A stretch of DNA of 64,000 nucleotides from Lepidurus packardi. Taxonomy: Eukaryota; Arthropoda; Branchiopoda; Notostraca; Triopsidae. Below the pieces are notes generated by a model. That model searched no databases. It saw nothing but the letters and a program-made list of their open reading frames with translations, and was not told where the DNA came from. This document shows, one piece after another, positions 12,601-25,057 of the stretch (its first letter is position 1; every line of letters starts with the position of its first letter). Position numbers and translations under genes: made by a program. Where the stretch lies: contig JAKZAN010000002.1 in the NCBI GenBank assembly GCA_023053545.1, positions 10,784,790-10,848,789 of the forward strand. The letters are read 5' to 3'.

Positions 12601-15600
12601 CCGTCACGCCTGGTTTGCAAGAGCATTTTCCTTCTCGATTGCACTGCAAACTTCTTGATCCTAATATGTAGATTCATGATTATGTAAATACTTTCATAGA
12701 TGGTGCACAATTACCAATTTCGCTGCAGTGGCAGGGAATGCAGTAGCCGTCTTCCCTTTCGTAGAAGTTTTCCTTGCAGCGCTCGCAATTAGGCCCGTCG
12801 CGATTTCCCCCGCAGTCCAAACAGTGACCACCGTGCCCTGTTTGGTCAAACAAACTCTGGTCGAAGAAGCAACGGCTGGAGAATCCATTACAGTTGCAGG
12901 CTACATGAAAATAAACACCTTTGTCAGTAAATGCAACTAACATGGCACATCCGAAATCTCGACTGGAATAAAAACTGTATAAAAACAATGACGACATTAC
13001 ATTCATCCTACATGAAACACTGTGGCGGCAAAACGGCAAACCCATAAAAGCCATCGGTATCCGACATAAAAGCCTTTCCTTGCTTGTCTCTCTCTCTGCA
13101 AGCAAACCCTTTCCTTCTGTAGTTTGTTTTTCCCATTAAGTTAAGGGTTCCCGTTCTTCCATAATTTCTCTAACCCATGGTTATTACATCCCCTTCGGAC
13201 AACAATACCCTTCAAATTTCCCCCGTAATTTATAAAGGCCACCCTTAAGTCCACCGGAGCCCCAGTGTTAATAAAAAATCCTAATTTGCATATTTCCATA
13301 TTTCTCTGCACTTGGTTAACTTGGGGAGATCAACATTTTACAGTCTCTACAAGAATGTCGTTCTTTCTTGGATAAAAGGAAAGGCTGTAACTCTCATTTT
13401 TTTTGGAAGTGGAAAGGTCACGACGAGCGGTGACAAAAAGGGCAGATTCCCAAACTTGGATTAGAAAAGATCAAAGAGATGCAAGCTTACATGAATCCGA
13501 GTACCAGGGCGTTTTGCCATCCCATTTCTGGGCTCTGACTGAAATAGCTATTAGACAACACAGCAATATCCTAACACAAAATCCCATATTCGTCAGCAAC
13601 ACAAAAACGGGAAAAAAAGGGAAAATAATTCCGCTTCACGAAATCAAACACGAAAGTCTATTCACGACATGATACTAGGTTCTCGGGCTTTACAACACGT
13701 AACAACTTTACAAACATATCACCTAACACACCGCGCTCAACTTCTTGATCTCATGGTTGTCCGAGACCAAATGCAGGTGAGTCCGATGTGTTACCTGGCA
13801 TTTGGGCTCTCACTCACGTTACAACGCCGCGAAAGGGTCTCTTCAGCTTACAGCCGCCTGCTCTAACTAACAAGGATGGGCCACAATAAGGAATCGCTCG
13901 TTTTTTTCCAGGAGTGGGGTGCGGGGTGGGATAGCCTACCTTCTCAGGGTGGATTACACAGTCCGCACCTCAGCAGGGCGCTGCCAGGTCATTTTTACGG
14001 GCCAAAAGGTGCATCTCAAATTTTCGCTGTCCCACTTTGCATGCGTTTACCCGGTTACAACTCCCAAATCATAAAAACTACATCCCTTTTCTCCTATTTT
14101 ACTTTACAAGTTGGTACTCTTGTACCCTAACCGGAAAGGGTTCGGTGCTTGCTGAGAATTACAAGGTCCTGGGATCCATAAAACCATTATGTTCCAATTC
14201 GCACAAGTTTTCAGCCGTTTGGCACCGTGCGTATTTAGATAGCTATACCGGCGTACGCTTCGCTACGCATTCCACCAAGGTATAACCACACCAAGTGGTT
14301 TGAGAAATGGGCCCTGTGGTTCTCTTACCAACTTTTTTGGCTCCAAAGTTGCCCTCTAAAAGCTTGTAGGGTGATGTGCATACCAATAAGATGTTTCTGT
14401 CAATCTCCTGGCTGCCTAATAAAGGCATTCAGTTGTGGAATTCAAGGTATGAAATGTATGAAGGAACCTTCTTGCAGCCTTTATCATCACACCAAAAGAA
14501 AACAACCACAAGAGCACCTGAACACCTTATGGGAATCTTAATGAGTTATTTTGGACGCGAGAAAGTCTGCTTTCCATTACTTGCTCATACCAACGGTCCC
14601 TCACGCTATGTAAATGAGTGTTGTCTTGTTCTTTTCATTTCACTCTTCACTCCTCTTTTTTCCTCTTTTGTGTATGGATATCTCCTTGGTCTGTTATTTT
14701 GACACAGGGATAGAGGCTTAACGTCTGCCCTGTGGAACTTCTTTGGCACTAGGCTCTGTCAACGAACGCTACCGGTTTTATCACGACTCTCGACGAGAAC
14801 AATGAAGCTGATGCCCAGAATGAAAGGGAAGGATAGAAAAGTAGAAAAAAAAGCAATAAAAAGGGCGGCACGAAATTAGAAATGCAAACTTGATGCCAGG
14901 GCGTTTTCACACGTTCGGGACATCAACGACAACGACAGTCGGCAAGTCCTACAACTTCAGACATCCAAGACTTACAAAAAAGGATTTGAAAAATGAAGAT
15001 GAAGAAAAAAGGACTGGTTTTTATTTTTTCCTCGTCTTTAAATTTCATTCTCAATGTTTGACTACATAACTGAATCTGAATGCAAGCCAGACAAGGCGGC
15101 GTGAAATTTCTGCAATTGAAAACAATGAGTAAAAGTGGGCGGGAACGTTTTCTCTTTTTTCCAACTGCCTTGACGTGAACCTTTTAAGACGCAGTGCTAT
15201 TTTAAAAAATAGCATCCTCTTTTACCTAGCAAATAACAACTGACTTTGCCTATACACTAGCATCGAATATTACAAAAAATAAGCTTCGTCTTCCCAATTC
15301 ATATTCGACACGTACGCCTCTTCCAGTTGCCTTGACAAGCTAACCATGAACCTTTTAAGACGCAGTGCTAATTAAAGAAAATAGCAGCTTTTTTACCTAG
15401 CAAATAAGAATTGACCTTCCTCTATACACTAGCTTCGAAAATTTAAAAAAAGCTTCGTCTTCCCAATTCCTATCCCTTACGCACACGGCAAACCCGAGAA
15501 CCGTGTGTAACGAATGCACCTGACATGTCATAAACAGTAAGGCAACGTGTAACGTAAATGGCGCTGCAATTAAACGTCATTAGAATTTTAGCTTATGGTC

Positions 15601-18600
15601 TACTCAGTCTCTTAATTGGCTCTCCCTTTTGGTAGAATGAAAAAAAAAATAAAAGCAAACCGGTTGCAAGGCATTATTTGGCAGCCGCAATGTGTTCATC
15701 TCCTTGAGTTTAACAATACGTTAGTGGCTGCCGTCTCTTCTTCACCTCGTTCTTCTTGTCTTCGTGCTCAGTATATATAGAAACCAACGAAGTTACCAGT
15801 CACGCTTTTATCTTTCACCAGCCTTTTCTCCTCCTCAAACAACCTGTTGCTCCTTGCTTGTCTAAACTTCCATGTACCAGGCTCTTACAAGCTGCAAAAA
15901 ATCATAAAAAAGAAGTTGTAAGAGTGGAAAACGCAAAAAGGTACCATGAATCCACCACAATGAGGCCTCATTTGCAGCAATTTAATACACACACGCAAAT
16001 TGGGCGATAAAGACTTCGGGTGGTCGATTAGAGACCCCCGCCTGACACCTCTGAACCCAAACCCAACTTTTTTCTCAGGAATGAAAAGTCCACGCCCACG
16101 TCACGGAGTCCGTGGCCAAGACTAGAAGCTGGGCCCTTTCGTCAGCACTAACAATAAGTTTGGTTCACACAGCATACCCAACTAATCTTTTGAAAAATAG
16201 TATGCCGGGCTGAAGACGCATCTGGGGCGTTGCCATGCATTCTAGACTCTACCAACGCCCCTACCTACGCAGTACGCACTATGATGTGGATTCCTAACTG
16301 GAAAGAAAAGAAACAAATTACCCATGCCTATCCGCTTTCTTATTTGGGTTGTCGAAATGGGCAGTGGTAAGCTAAGGAAGAATCCTGAGAGCCGCGGCCC
16401 AAAAGTTGGGGGTTCCCGGTTCACACACCCAAGGTAAATGAAGCGGAGGAGAGCAAGGTGCCGAGAGTGACATGAACCTGAGCGATCGTTGAACCATTAG
16501 GAAGATTTGGGAGAACTTGCTTGGTGTGCGGTTCATGGTTGGCTGATGGGCACTTGCAGATAACTTCTTGACCAAGACCCTTGTACTAAGGCACTTGGGA
16601 ACTCGCGCCTCTTAAACACTGCTCTGCAAGATTTGACACCTTTACGTAGTCCAGTCATGAATGGACTTTGATACAAGCTCTAAATGGGGACCTGTACACT
16701 CAATATTACGAACAGGTTTACGATAATATCGAGGGCTTCAGATATGCAAATTCTCGATGAAACATATCAGCTCGCAAGCCGACTTCTGGCTGTTAACTTC
16801 ATTCATACTCTGCAAACAAAAAAGCTATGTGCTTACGTTTGCATTCGTTCGCCTCATCCGCGGTAGCTCGCTTCCAGGGCAAGTCGTTGTAAAACGTTAA
16901 GCATTCGTTACAATCTGGGCCGGCCGTATTATGTTCGCAGCGACAAACAAGTTTTGAAGAGCCATCTAGGGATGTACTGGGAACGCACTCTGTAGCATGT
17001 CCATTACATTTGCACCTATTATCACCAGATGGCTGTTAAATTAGTCTCAACAAATTGAATTTGAATGAAATTCAATTTGATTTAACGTCAACAAAACTTC
17101 AATGAAATTATACGAAGCAAGAAATCAAATATAATGAAAAAATTGAATAAAAATTTGAATGAAATGAAAAACTGAACAGCAAAATTCAATGAAATTCAAT
17201 TTGATTCAACAAAAACTGATGTAAATACGAATCTAATAATTCGTAGGAGCAACAGGAAATTTAAATTTGGGAAAATCGATACAATGAGATAGTTTTGACA
17301 CAACCAGACTTTAGATATTTAAAGATAACAAATTAACGCTAGATATAACTGCAGGGCATAGAAAAATGACAAGAAAACATGAAGCAAGGAATAGAAACGA
17401 TTTGGATACCTTCCACCGACAGCAAAATCGGAAATTCCATAGAAGTATGACTTGAGGACTTTCGAGTCTCCAAACACTTCGTCACCAAAAGTGTTCAATC
17501 TATCAAGTGTGATACGAATATCCGTGGCTGAAACCCATTCCTATGTCATACTCATCAATTCAGACTCAAACTATGCACGTTATTTTTGTTACCTGTAACG
17601 CTTTGCTGTTGTCGAAGTTATAGGCAGAAGGTCGGCCTTCTAGCGTCGAAAAGGCGACATTGCCGCCGGTAAGTGGAGAGATATCGGAGAATTCTGATGT
17701 GCACAAGGCTCGCGTTTCGTCTTCGCGCCGTACGTAACTAGTATCGGGCAAGCCATACGTATCTCGACATGTCGCACTAAAGTTACAAGACTTTCAATAC
17801 CACTTCATAAACAGAAAATCACGTAAAATCAGCTAGCCATGCGATAACGGTTTCTAGTGCATAACCATTACGACAACAGTACAAATACGAACCTGTAGAA
17901 TTGATAAGGCAGCCAAGGACCATCTTCGGAAGTGCGCTTAAAGATGGAAAAACTTTCAGGACGCGGTGACTGGAATTTGACACGTACGTACGTAATGTCG
18001 AAGGCTTTTCCTACTCAGGACATAAAAAAAATTAATTTACAAGTTTTAACACATCTTTAGCAAGCTTTTCTCGAATTATAAAAAATACGCTGATATGCGC
18101 TTGCCTCATTAACCATAGGCACTATACCAGGCGAACCGGTTAAACGGTTTCACCGTATAAACAAGTCGAAAAGCCAATATTACATTTTGGGGGAAGAGCG
18201 GATATGCCTTATCACCGGGGAATATTCTGGTTCGGCCCTGAACGTACCGGAAACGCAACTTATAGCCTTTTTTAATAAGCAACTTTAGTCTCGTTCTTGA
18301 CTCAATTATGAATCTTTTACTTTTATTTCCTAACGCATCCAACTAACTCATAATTTCTTTTCATAACACGACAAGCAAATTAAAAACGACGAGAAAGCTA
18401 TATATATGAATAACCACCACAAAAAATTAATATACGGCGAATCGCCACAAGTCGTGACTGCTCATAACATTTATCTATAGCATTCCCGCATCCAATTTCT
18501 TGATCCTGTTCCGTGGCTGTATAAGGTTTTTAGTACCTTTACGGTGCACCAAAACAGTTTCAAGCAGAGGAATCTGTTTTTATCATTTATTTTATTTTTA

Positions 18601-21600
18601 CGCGGTCAAATTCAGTCTATTTACTTTAAATCCATACTTTTTGGGGGGCAGAAACCAGGGAAAGGATGACAAGAAGATTATACTTGTACTAATAAACAAG
18701 CATAGGGCAAAAGGGCTTCAGCGTGGGATTTCGGTTCGAGCAAGTTACAAGCTTGCCTGCAGAAGTCAGAAAGGCACCCTTCGAGACAAGCACATGACGC
18801 TTAGTGAACCCACGTTACGCTACATAGTCATATGCAAAGCAGGAACACATTTGGCAAACCGTCTGAGATATATGCCAGAGTCTCCTTTGTCATTGTTGTG
18901 CATTGCAATTGCCAGACAAGTTTTCTCCCACTTGTATTTCCTTTTCGGTTTCTCTGTACCCCTTTCCAAGTCTAAACTCGATTAACTAGCCTTGAAACCG
19001 ACGCAAACAAAAAGCAAAGGCCAACTTTTAAGAAAGGTAAACAAGTCAGTTTTGGCAAAATAATCATACTAATTTTTCAAGATTTCGTAATCACATACAA
19101 GTGTTGGTGGGAGCACACGTCATTAGTAGAAAAACGTGTCGTTTCCTCTTCCAACTCTTTTCCTTCCTTATTCCAACTCGCTTTTTGGTCTGCTCGTTTT
19201 ACGGTCTTGTCTCTGTGCATAATGAAAGACCTGGCACCAGTTAGTGTTGCACTTGGCTTCGTTCGTTTGGTCTATCTTTCGGTTTCCCTTATATCTTTCT
19301 CTCTTCTCGCCACGTTTCCGTTCCCACATGTTTAACGTGTCCGATTACTCGCAAGACCATAAGACCAAGAGGCTGCTGGCAGAGAGAGCTAAAGGGGCAT
19401 CTGTACATTCCGTTTACTAGGCCCAGCGATCAAAGGCGGCTGCTTTTATTTTTAAAAAATCTTCAGGCCTTCCGTTTCACCGATTAGGACGTTTAGTTTA
19501 CAGAAAACTTCGACGTCAATAACACAGCAGGTCAGGGATGTCGTTGACATCCGTCATGCTTGTAAACTAGCTCGAACTTGAGTCATTAGGACCCTCGTCT
19601 GACGAACCTGGGTGCTTTTATAAGTGAAAACGAGGGAAAGGGGAAAGGAAAATGAAAAGAAACGGAGAAGATAAACGAAGTGAGTGCAAATTGGGGGCAG
19701 ATGTTAGAAGTTGGATGTCGGTTCTCGGGGCTCCTTGAACTGGCCAAGAGAGAACAAGATATAGATTCTGGCTCTACGGGACGCCACCACCATAACATTG
19801 CTTGCCTGCCTTGCTTAGTACAGACTTGAATGTTCCAAAGGGGGAAGTCACGAATTGGAGGCTTTTCAAGCAAGGCTAATCGTTGTCTGCTCGTTTGGTC
19901 ACTTGCTCACTTCTGTTTTCCTGCCATTGTCAATGGAGGCCAAAAAGAGCAAATCCGGCGTTCAACGTTATACCCCGTTCCACTGGCTGCGATGGTGCAA
20001 TACTTTTGGCACTCAGTGTGTCAAACATGTATATGCTTACACACTGTGTACTGTACATTCACTGAGTGGCAAAAGTATTGCACCAGTACAGTCAGTGGAA
20101 CGCGCGATTAGTTTCCAAAGTAATTAAACCCAGACTTAAGTTTCCAGAGTAATTAAACCCAGAAGGACTACAAAACCGTTCAGTTAAGCGCTAAGCATCT
20201 ATAATTACTTTGCATGTTTCATTCTTCATATATACATATATGTATATGATACTTACGGAGGTGTAAGGTGAGATTGACTTGATTGGGGTATTGGATGCCT
20301 TCGTACATGGTATCCGACTGCCACCAAGTCATATTATCATTGTTATTGAAGTCGGTGAGAAATTCGGTTGGATGGGCGAAACTTGGCACCCGAGCATCGC
20401 ACACATCACAGGATTTTTCAGGACCTTTGGCCCCAGTTTGACTACAAAATTCGCTGGGGCCTCTCTGACCGCATGTGTTTGTAGCCTCCACCATTAGACT
20501 GAAAGCAGCATTTACAAACTCCGGGATGCATCGCTACAGTGAAAAAAAAAAAGAATTTATAACCTAAAGTTACTCTACTTGCAATCACAAGAAACACAAT
20601 ACATTTTTTATTAAATTAGCACAAATGTAGGTCACGTTCCATTTCATAACTCCTCTTATCCAGGAATACCATCGCTGAAAATGTTTTGTCTTCCATATAA
20701 ACGCCAAGCTATATCAATCAACGAAAAGTTTGCTGCGAGTCCAAAGTTTATTTCCCCATAGGATATCTTGACAAGGGGTAGGACAAAAAATTCCCGGAAT
20801 TACTTCGAAGTTGGGACACATCTGTTCCCTGTCATTGCAAGATTCTGGATCTTCTACTTTTAACACACCGACCATATTTTAAGTTACTGCTTGTTCCCAA
20901 AGATAACAAAAACGAAAAAAAAGTTTCGAAAGAATTCAGATTTTTAACCTTTTTTTGACAAGCCGTCAGACATCATGCTACCAGACCGGAATCACTGGAA
21001 AAAAACTGGCCAAGCGATTACTAGGCCACATAGAAGAGGCAGATAATGGTCAGGGACAAGCTAATGAGCGTCTAACTTTTTGCGTCTGGGGAGAAAAAAA
21101 TGCCTAGTAAAAGGTCTCCATGCTTGAGTGCCTTTTGCCTTCATGCCAAGATCTCTCATTCTCTGCTATCTTGGAGGAGGCAACCCAAACCGTGACACCA
21201 CCACGACCTGCGAAAGAGGAACGGAGAGAATGGGTTCCAAGAGCTATTGAATGATGACCTTTAGGATAAAAAGGTCTCAAACATGTAATCTACGCGTCCT
21301 ATCACGTGAATAGACGTATGAGAGACGAGCTTGTTTAGCATTCTCGCCATCTCGAGAGGAATCATGGGCATAAGAATTATTGCAATTTTCCAACTCGGCG
21401 AAGAAGACTCGCTGAACAAATGCAATCGAGCCAGGGAAGATTACTATGGCACATACTCCAAGACCACCCAAGTGGGGACCCGGGAACAGGAACTTTTTCT
21501 TTCTTTCTTTCACAGAAGCTCGAATAACGCTGTTTCGAGCGCGTTAAACCGTGAGGACACCTATAGATAGGCCTAAGAAAAGGGATTTTAGATGCCGTTG

Positions 21601-22269
21601 TCCGGCATTAATCAGCAGCAAATGTATGCGACGAAAACATGAATAAAAATAAAAGGCACGGCAAGGCGTCCGCGGGGGATTCATGTCGTCTGTCGCTGGT
21701 AAGAGGCCAGGGAAAGACAACTAATGTGTTATAAGAATAGCCTGAGAAAAGCTAAAACATTTTTGCTTCGCATTGGGGACCTCAAAGGGAGCAAATCTGC
21801 GTAGGGATTTGTGTATACATGAAGTTCCATCTTCATTCTGGCGATGTGGAAAATAAACAACAGACTATGTAGCTAAGTTCCTTCCCCCGAAACGAAACTT
21901 AAGAGCGGAAAGAACCTCAACGTGAAGAAAAAAATGCAAACCTCGAATGACAGCCTCCTTTCAGACTTACGGGAAATCTAGATTTATGGGAATTATTAGG
22001 AACATTTCAAACGCTACGTAAGTGTAGGTGGTATCTTAATGAGTCATTTGGAATTAGCTATAAAAAGGGGATAATTTTAGGAATTTTAGTCCTTTTAGGA
22101 ATTGAAGTGTTGCTTTACTATTTACCTGCGGTTCTCCATCCTCATCATAACACCGGCTTCCACCACGTGACACAGGCAACTCATCCACATCACTTTGTCC
22201 ATGGGCTTTATTCACAAAGACGAACGTGATAATAATTAGTGTCAGTGTGTGCATTAAAAGGGTAGACAT
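6635..22269 (-). CDS. LAMC1: Laminin subunit gamma-1
   Basis: Secreted basement-membrane glycoprotein, the gamma chain of the laminin alpha/beta/gamma trimer. Exons, 5' to 3': 22269-22126, 20533-20257, 18010-17893, 17776-17593, 17540-17410, 17015-16837, 12900-12715, 12660-12435, 12367-12258, 12171-12022, 11813-11644, 11584-11452, 11374-11150, 10563-10378, 10304-9910, 9849-9634, 9540-9270, 8983-8808, 8728-8598, 8535-8425, 8348-7906, 7816-7617, 7516-7358, 7119-7002, 6939-6827 and 6757-6635. Phases close into 1,624 residues (human 1,609). Order: signal peptide ([19 protein letters not shown]), LN domain (~30-285, with [19 protein letters not shown]), Cys-rich LE repeats, an L4/LamB domain (~520-700), more LE repeats with the nidogen-binding motif NVDPNAV (~840), and a C-terminal coiled coil (~1045-1610). 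The coil ends in PDGCW, the Cys that pairs with the beta chain. An in-frame ATG 45 codons upstream (22404) is less likely the start. Confidence 0.96.
7120..7270. repeat. A/C-rich low-complexity intron stretch
   Basis: Degenerate tandem runs of the type aaacataaatac, in a laminin gamma intron. Similar simple-sequence introns occur at 11818-11970, 29340-29510 and 57780-58030. They produce spurious low-complexity open frames. Confidence 0.6.
10676..11044. mobile_element. TTAA-flanked MITE in a laminin gamma intron
   Basis: A 369-bp element begins GGCTCCCGTATGCC and ends GGTATACGGGAGCC, an inverted terminal repeat with one mismatch over 14 bases. It is flanked on each side by TTAA (10672-10675 and 11045-11048). 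TTAA target duplications are typical of piggyBac-type and a few other DNA transposons. There is no transposase frame, so it is non-autonomous. The superfamily assignment is inference. Confidence 0.7.
12901..16836. other. Large laminin gamma intron (3.9 kb)
   Basis: This intron separates the exon ending the first LE repeats at 16837 from the next LE exon at 12900. It has no convincing exon on either strand. It contains a diverged tandem duplication at about 15161-15470. Open frames of 60-110 codons on the plus strand lack any family signature. Confidence 0.5.
15161..15470. repeat. Tandem duplication with ~171-bp period in a laminin gamma intron
   Basis: Two diverged copies sit at about 15161-15300 and 15321-15470. 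Both carry CCTTTTAAGACGCAGTGCTA, then TTTTACCTAGCAAATAA, then CTATACACTAGC, and end in AGCTTCGTCTTCCCAATTC. The units show small indels between copies. No function is apparent. Confidence 0.75.
18011..20256. other. Laminin gamma intron (2.2 kb)
   Basis: Intron within the LN-domain coding region. It holds a MITE at about 19974-20110. A 161-codon plus-strand frame at 18500-18985 shows no recognisable domain and is probably chance. Confidence 0.5.
19974..20110 (+). mobile_element. Palindromic MITE, copy 1
   Basis: About 130 bp with long terminal inverted repeats. The left arm starts CGTTCCACTGGCTGC and runs through TGGTGCAATACTTTTGGCAC. The right arm is its near reverse complement, ending GTCAGTGGAACGCG. 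The unpaired centre (GTGTCAAACATGTATATG) fixes its orientation. A second copy in the opposite orientation lies at 54098-54234. It is non-coding. The long inverted repeat should fold into a hairpin when transcribed. The superfamily is not evident. Confidence 0.8.
20534..22125. other. First intron of laminin gamma (1.6 kb)
   Basis: Lies between the signal-peptide exon and the first LN exon. Nothing recognisable is seen beyond ordinary intron sequence. A long first intron is where enhancers often sit, but no specific site can be named. Confidence 0.45.
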
Positions 22270-23354
22270 TCTTTTGCTGAACCCCAATTTGGGTATTGTC
22301 ACTACAGCACCGGCTAACAACATTCCAGCACTTGAAGCACTAGGACCACGACGGCTGCCAGGAAACCCTGCGGCTGCAGCAGGCATGCAAGCCGTCATCG
22401 TCATACACCAGCCTTGCTTCGGCTACTTCTAGTACGCCCCCCAAAAAAGCGTTCTTCCTATACCTCGAGTACACACTATAGCTGCACCTCTACACGGTTC
22501 CACAGCCACCGAACGACTAACAGCGCTTCTAGTATAGGCGCTTGTGGCGCTGAGCGCGAGAGTGAATGGAAGGGATGAAACGACTTAGTAAAGTAAAGTA
22601 ATGCGGCGTAAGTAAGTAAAGTAAGTAAAGTACGGTAAAGTAATGCGGCGAACTTCTTGCATAATATAAAAAAATAAGCTTTAATATACATAGCCTCATT
22701 TTACTCATTATCGTAAACAACACTGCCCCACTAAATACTAGCGAAAGAAAAAACCGGGGATCAACTAATGCGGATCCTTACGACATAAGATTACGAGCTC
22801 CTGTACCGAACCGGATCCGCCCCCTACTTGATAATACACAACAAATATGGATTACAAAACATACCCTTCCAGGCTGCCAATGAAGTTTTTAAACATCTTG
22901 CATGGATCAACTGGAGCAAATACAGCTTGCTACTATTGCTTAACTCCGCGAACGTCCGGGGTTTTTTCACTTTACGTCCCTTTACTACCCTGAAATATGT
23001 TGCGCACAGGCCTATGCTCTACGACACTAATAATAATATACATTAGGCGTCACTCATTGTGATCACGATTATCAAGTGAATATGGATTCCATTAAGCGGC
23101 GATTCTAGTAACCAAAGATCGGAAACACATTATTATAGGGTTAACTCAATATTGAGAAACACACGATAGCAATTTTTCTTTCGTGAGATTTCCGCTAATT
23201 AGTATTTTCCTTATTTAGTACTATAGCTAATTAACGCATATGTATTTCAGCCACCACGATCTGTATTCTATCCACAATCGAACAAGAAATATATGATAAA
23301 TGTTTTACAGTGTAATAGGAATCTCATACGCATGAGTATCGTGGATCTTTTAAC
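22270..23354. other. Spacer between laminin gamma 5' end and CRYZ 3' end
   Basis: Holds the laminin gamma upstream region, including the 45-codon in-frame upstream extension to 22404. It also holds a small AGTAAAGTA-type minisatellite at 22586-22650 and the 3' flank of the CRYZ gene. No other gene is seen. Confidence 0.45.
22586..22650. repeat. AGTAA-type minisatellite with a repeated 15-mer
   Basis: Runs of AGTAAAGTA and AAGTAAGT are interrupted by two exact copies of TAAAGTAATGCGGCG, about 45 bp apart. It lies just upstream of the laminin gamma start. Probably simple-sequence expansion. Confidence 0.6.
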
Positions 23355-25057
23355 TTAGGAAATAGTAAGTACGAGTTTGCCTCGAGAGCCACCCTCGTGG
23401 CTCAAGACATTGGCATGAGCTTCCTGCACTGCTTCCATTGGGTATTCTTTGTCGATCACAGGGGTCAAGAATCCAGTTTCCACCCCGGCCATAACAGCTG
23501 CAGCTATTTGACGCCACTCATCCTATAAGATTACATTGAAAAGACGAAAGAAAAGAAAAATCATAAACGTAAGAAGCGTCTGGCTGAAAGCAGACTCTTA
23601 CGGGAGTAGAACGGAAGAGAGCACAGCCAATAATAGACGCTTCCTCCGTCATTAAAAAACGTGGGCTAATTTCGACACTGCCACGGTTGCCAACAATCTA
23701 AATTGATTCGCCAAAAAAAATATACAAAAAATAAGATGTCTTCCACACCAAAATGCCTCAACTATTTAGTTTGTGAAGTAAACTTACAACAACGCGCGCC
23801 CCAGGTCCAATAACTGTTAAATCGGAGCCCAAGTTAATGTCCGAGGCGTTCTCTACGATCACATCGAACCCATCGCCTCCTGCTGCTTCAGCAGCCTTTT
23901 CCAGGTATCCCTTCTCACTACAAAGTTATGCTGATTAAGAAATGCTTTGTCGTTACCTCACATTAATCACTGATGGTCCAAGAATTTTAAGTTAAACTTA
24001 CCGATGATTGAAGACATGGTGAGCACCATTCTGTTTCACTAACTCCATACCTTCGGGGGTACCAGCTGTTCCCACAACTATCAAGCCTATAAGTCGCAGG
24101 AAATCCAAAGTTCAGATAAATCGGGTATAAATCATTTTAAAAGCATAACAAGTATATACCATGTGCCTTTGCCAATTGGGATGCTGCCAATCCAACAGCT
24201 CCACTTGCTCCGTGGATCAGAACACGTTCGCCAGCTTTAGCTTGACCCCTATTTGTTTAATATCGGATTACTTTCAAGATAATTCATACGGCTTATTTCA
24301 CTCTTAAGTGAACTTAGTTTCAGGACCAAATGAATTAATTTAGACTGAGTAACACTGCGTAAGAGCAATAACGTGAAACCTCTTTTTAAAATTGCACTAG
24401 TTATTGGTACATACTTGGTAAATAGAGCTCGGTACGCGGTGAAATACGGCACACCCAAAGCAGCGCCTTGGGCGAAACTTAGCCTATCAGCCAAACCGAA
24501 CACGGAATGCGCTTCGCAAGCTACATATTGGGCGTAAGAACCGCTTGCTCCAGAAAAGAAAACCCGATCGCCAACCTACATAACAGCGACAACTTTAAGC
24601 CCTGAACAACGGTACCTTCCAGTAAAAAACTAAAGACAATGGGAGGAGGACCTTAAAGGGAAGCGAGCTGTGAAGTTCATTAACATTGATGTGCCAATTC
24701 ATGCGGGGAAATCAAGTCACCGCATTTTCAGTCTTTGCAAAAAAAAAATGGTTTACCTTTAGACCTTCCACTTTGGAACCAGCTTTCTCAACGACACCAG
24801 CACCATCACGACCGGGAATATAGGGCAAAGTGGGTAAGTTAGCGAAGAGACCCATCCGAATGTAAGTGTCCACTGGGTTGACACCGGCTGAGCCTACCTT
24901 GATGAGCACCTAGGGATAGCGAAGAAAAAATAATACGCTAGAAGAGCGTTTAACGCTTTAGAATTACCTGGGTGTCACTATGGGCTGGGATGGGTACATC
25001 ACTCTCAACTTGAAGCACTTCAGGAGCACCAAAAGCGTGAACTCGTACAGCCTTCAT
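23355..25057 (-). CDS. CRYZ: Quinone oxidoreductase, zeta-crystallin type
   Basis: NADPH-dependent quinone reductase of the medium-chain dehydrogenase/reductase superfamily (zinc-free), cytosolic in known relatives. Exons, 5' to 3': 25057-24968, 24909-24757, 24575-24415, 24248-24160, 24086-24002, 23917-23788, 23697-23602 and 23522-23355. The frame closes at 323 residues (human 329). Visible features: N-terminal [15 protein letters not shown]; the catalytic-domain motif [25 protein letters not shown]; and the cofactor-binding stretch [18 protein letters not shown] with VVGTAGT. The order matches CRYZ throughout, ending [12 protein letters not shown]. It is divergently oriented to the zinc transporter gene 1.6 kb away. 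Confidence 0.95.

Noticed and set aside
18500-18985. 161-codon plus-strand frame inside a laminin intron
   Set aside because: No recognisable domain, low support for coding character, and it lies antisense within an intron.
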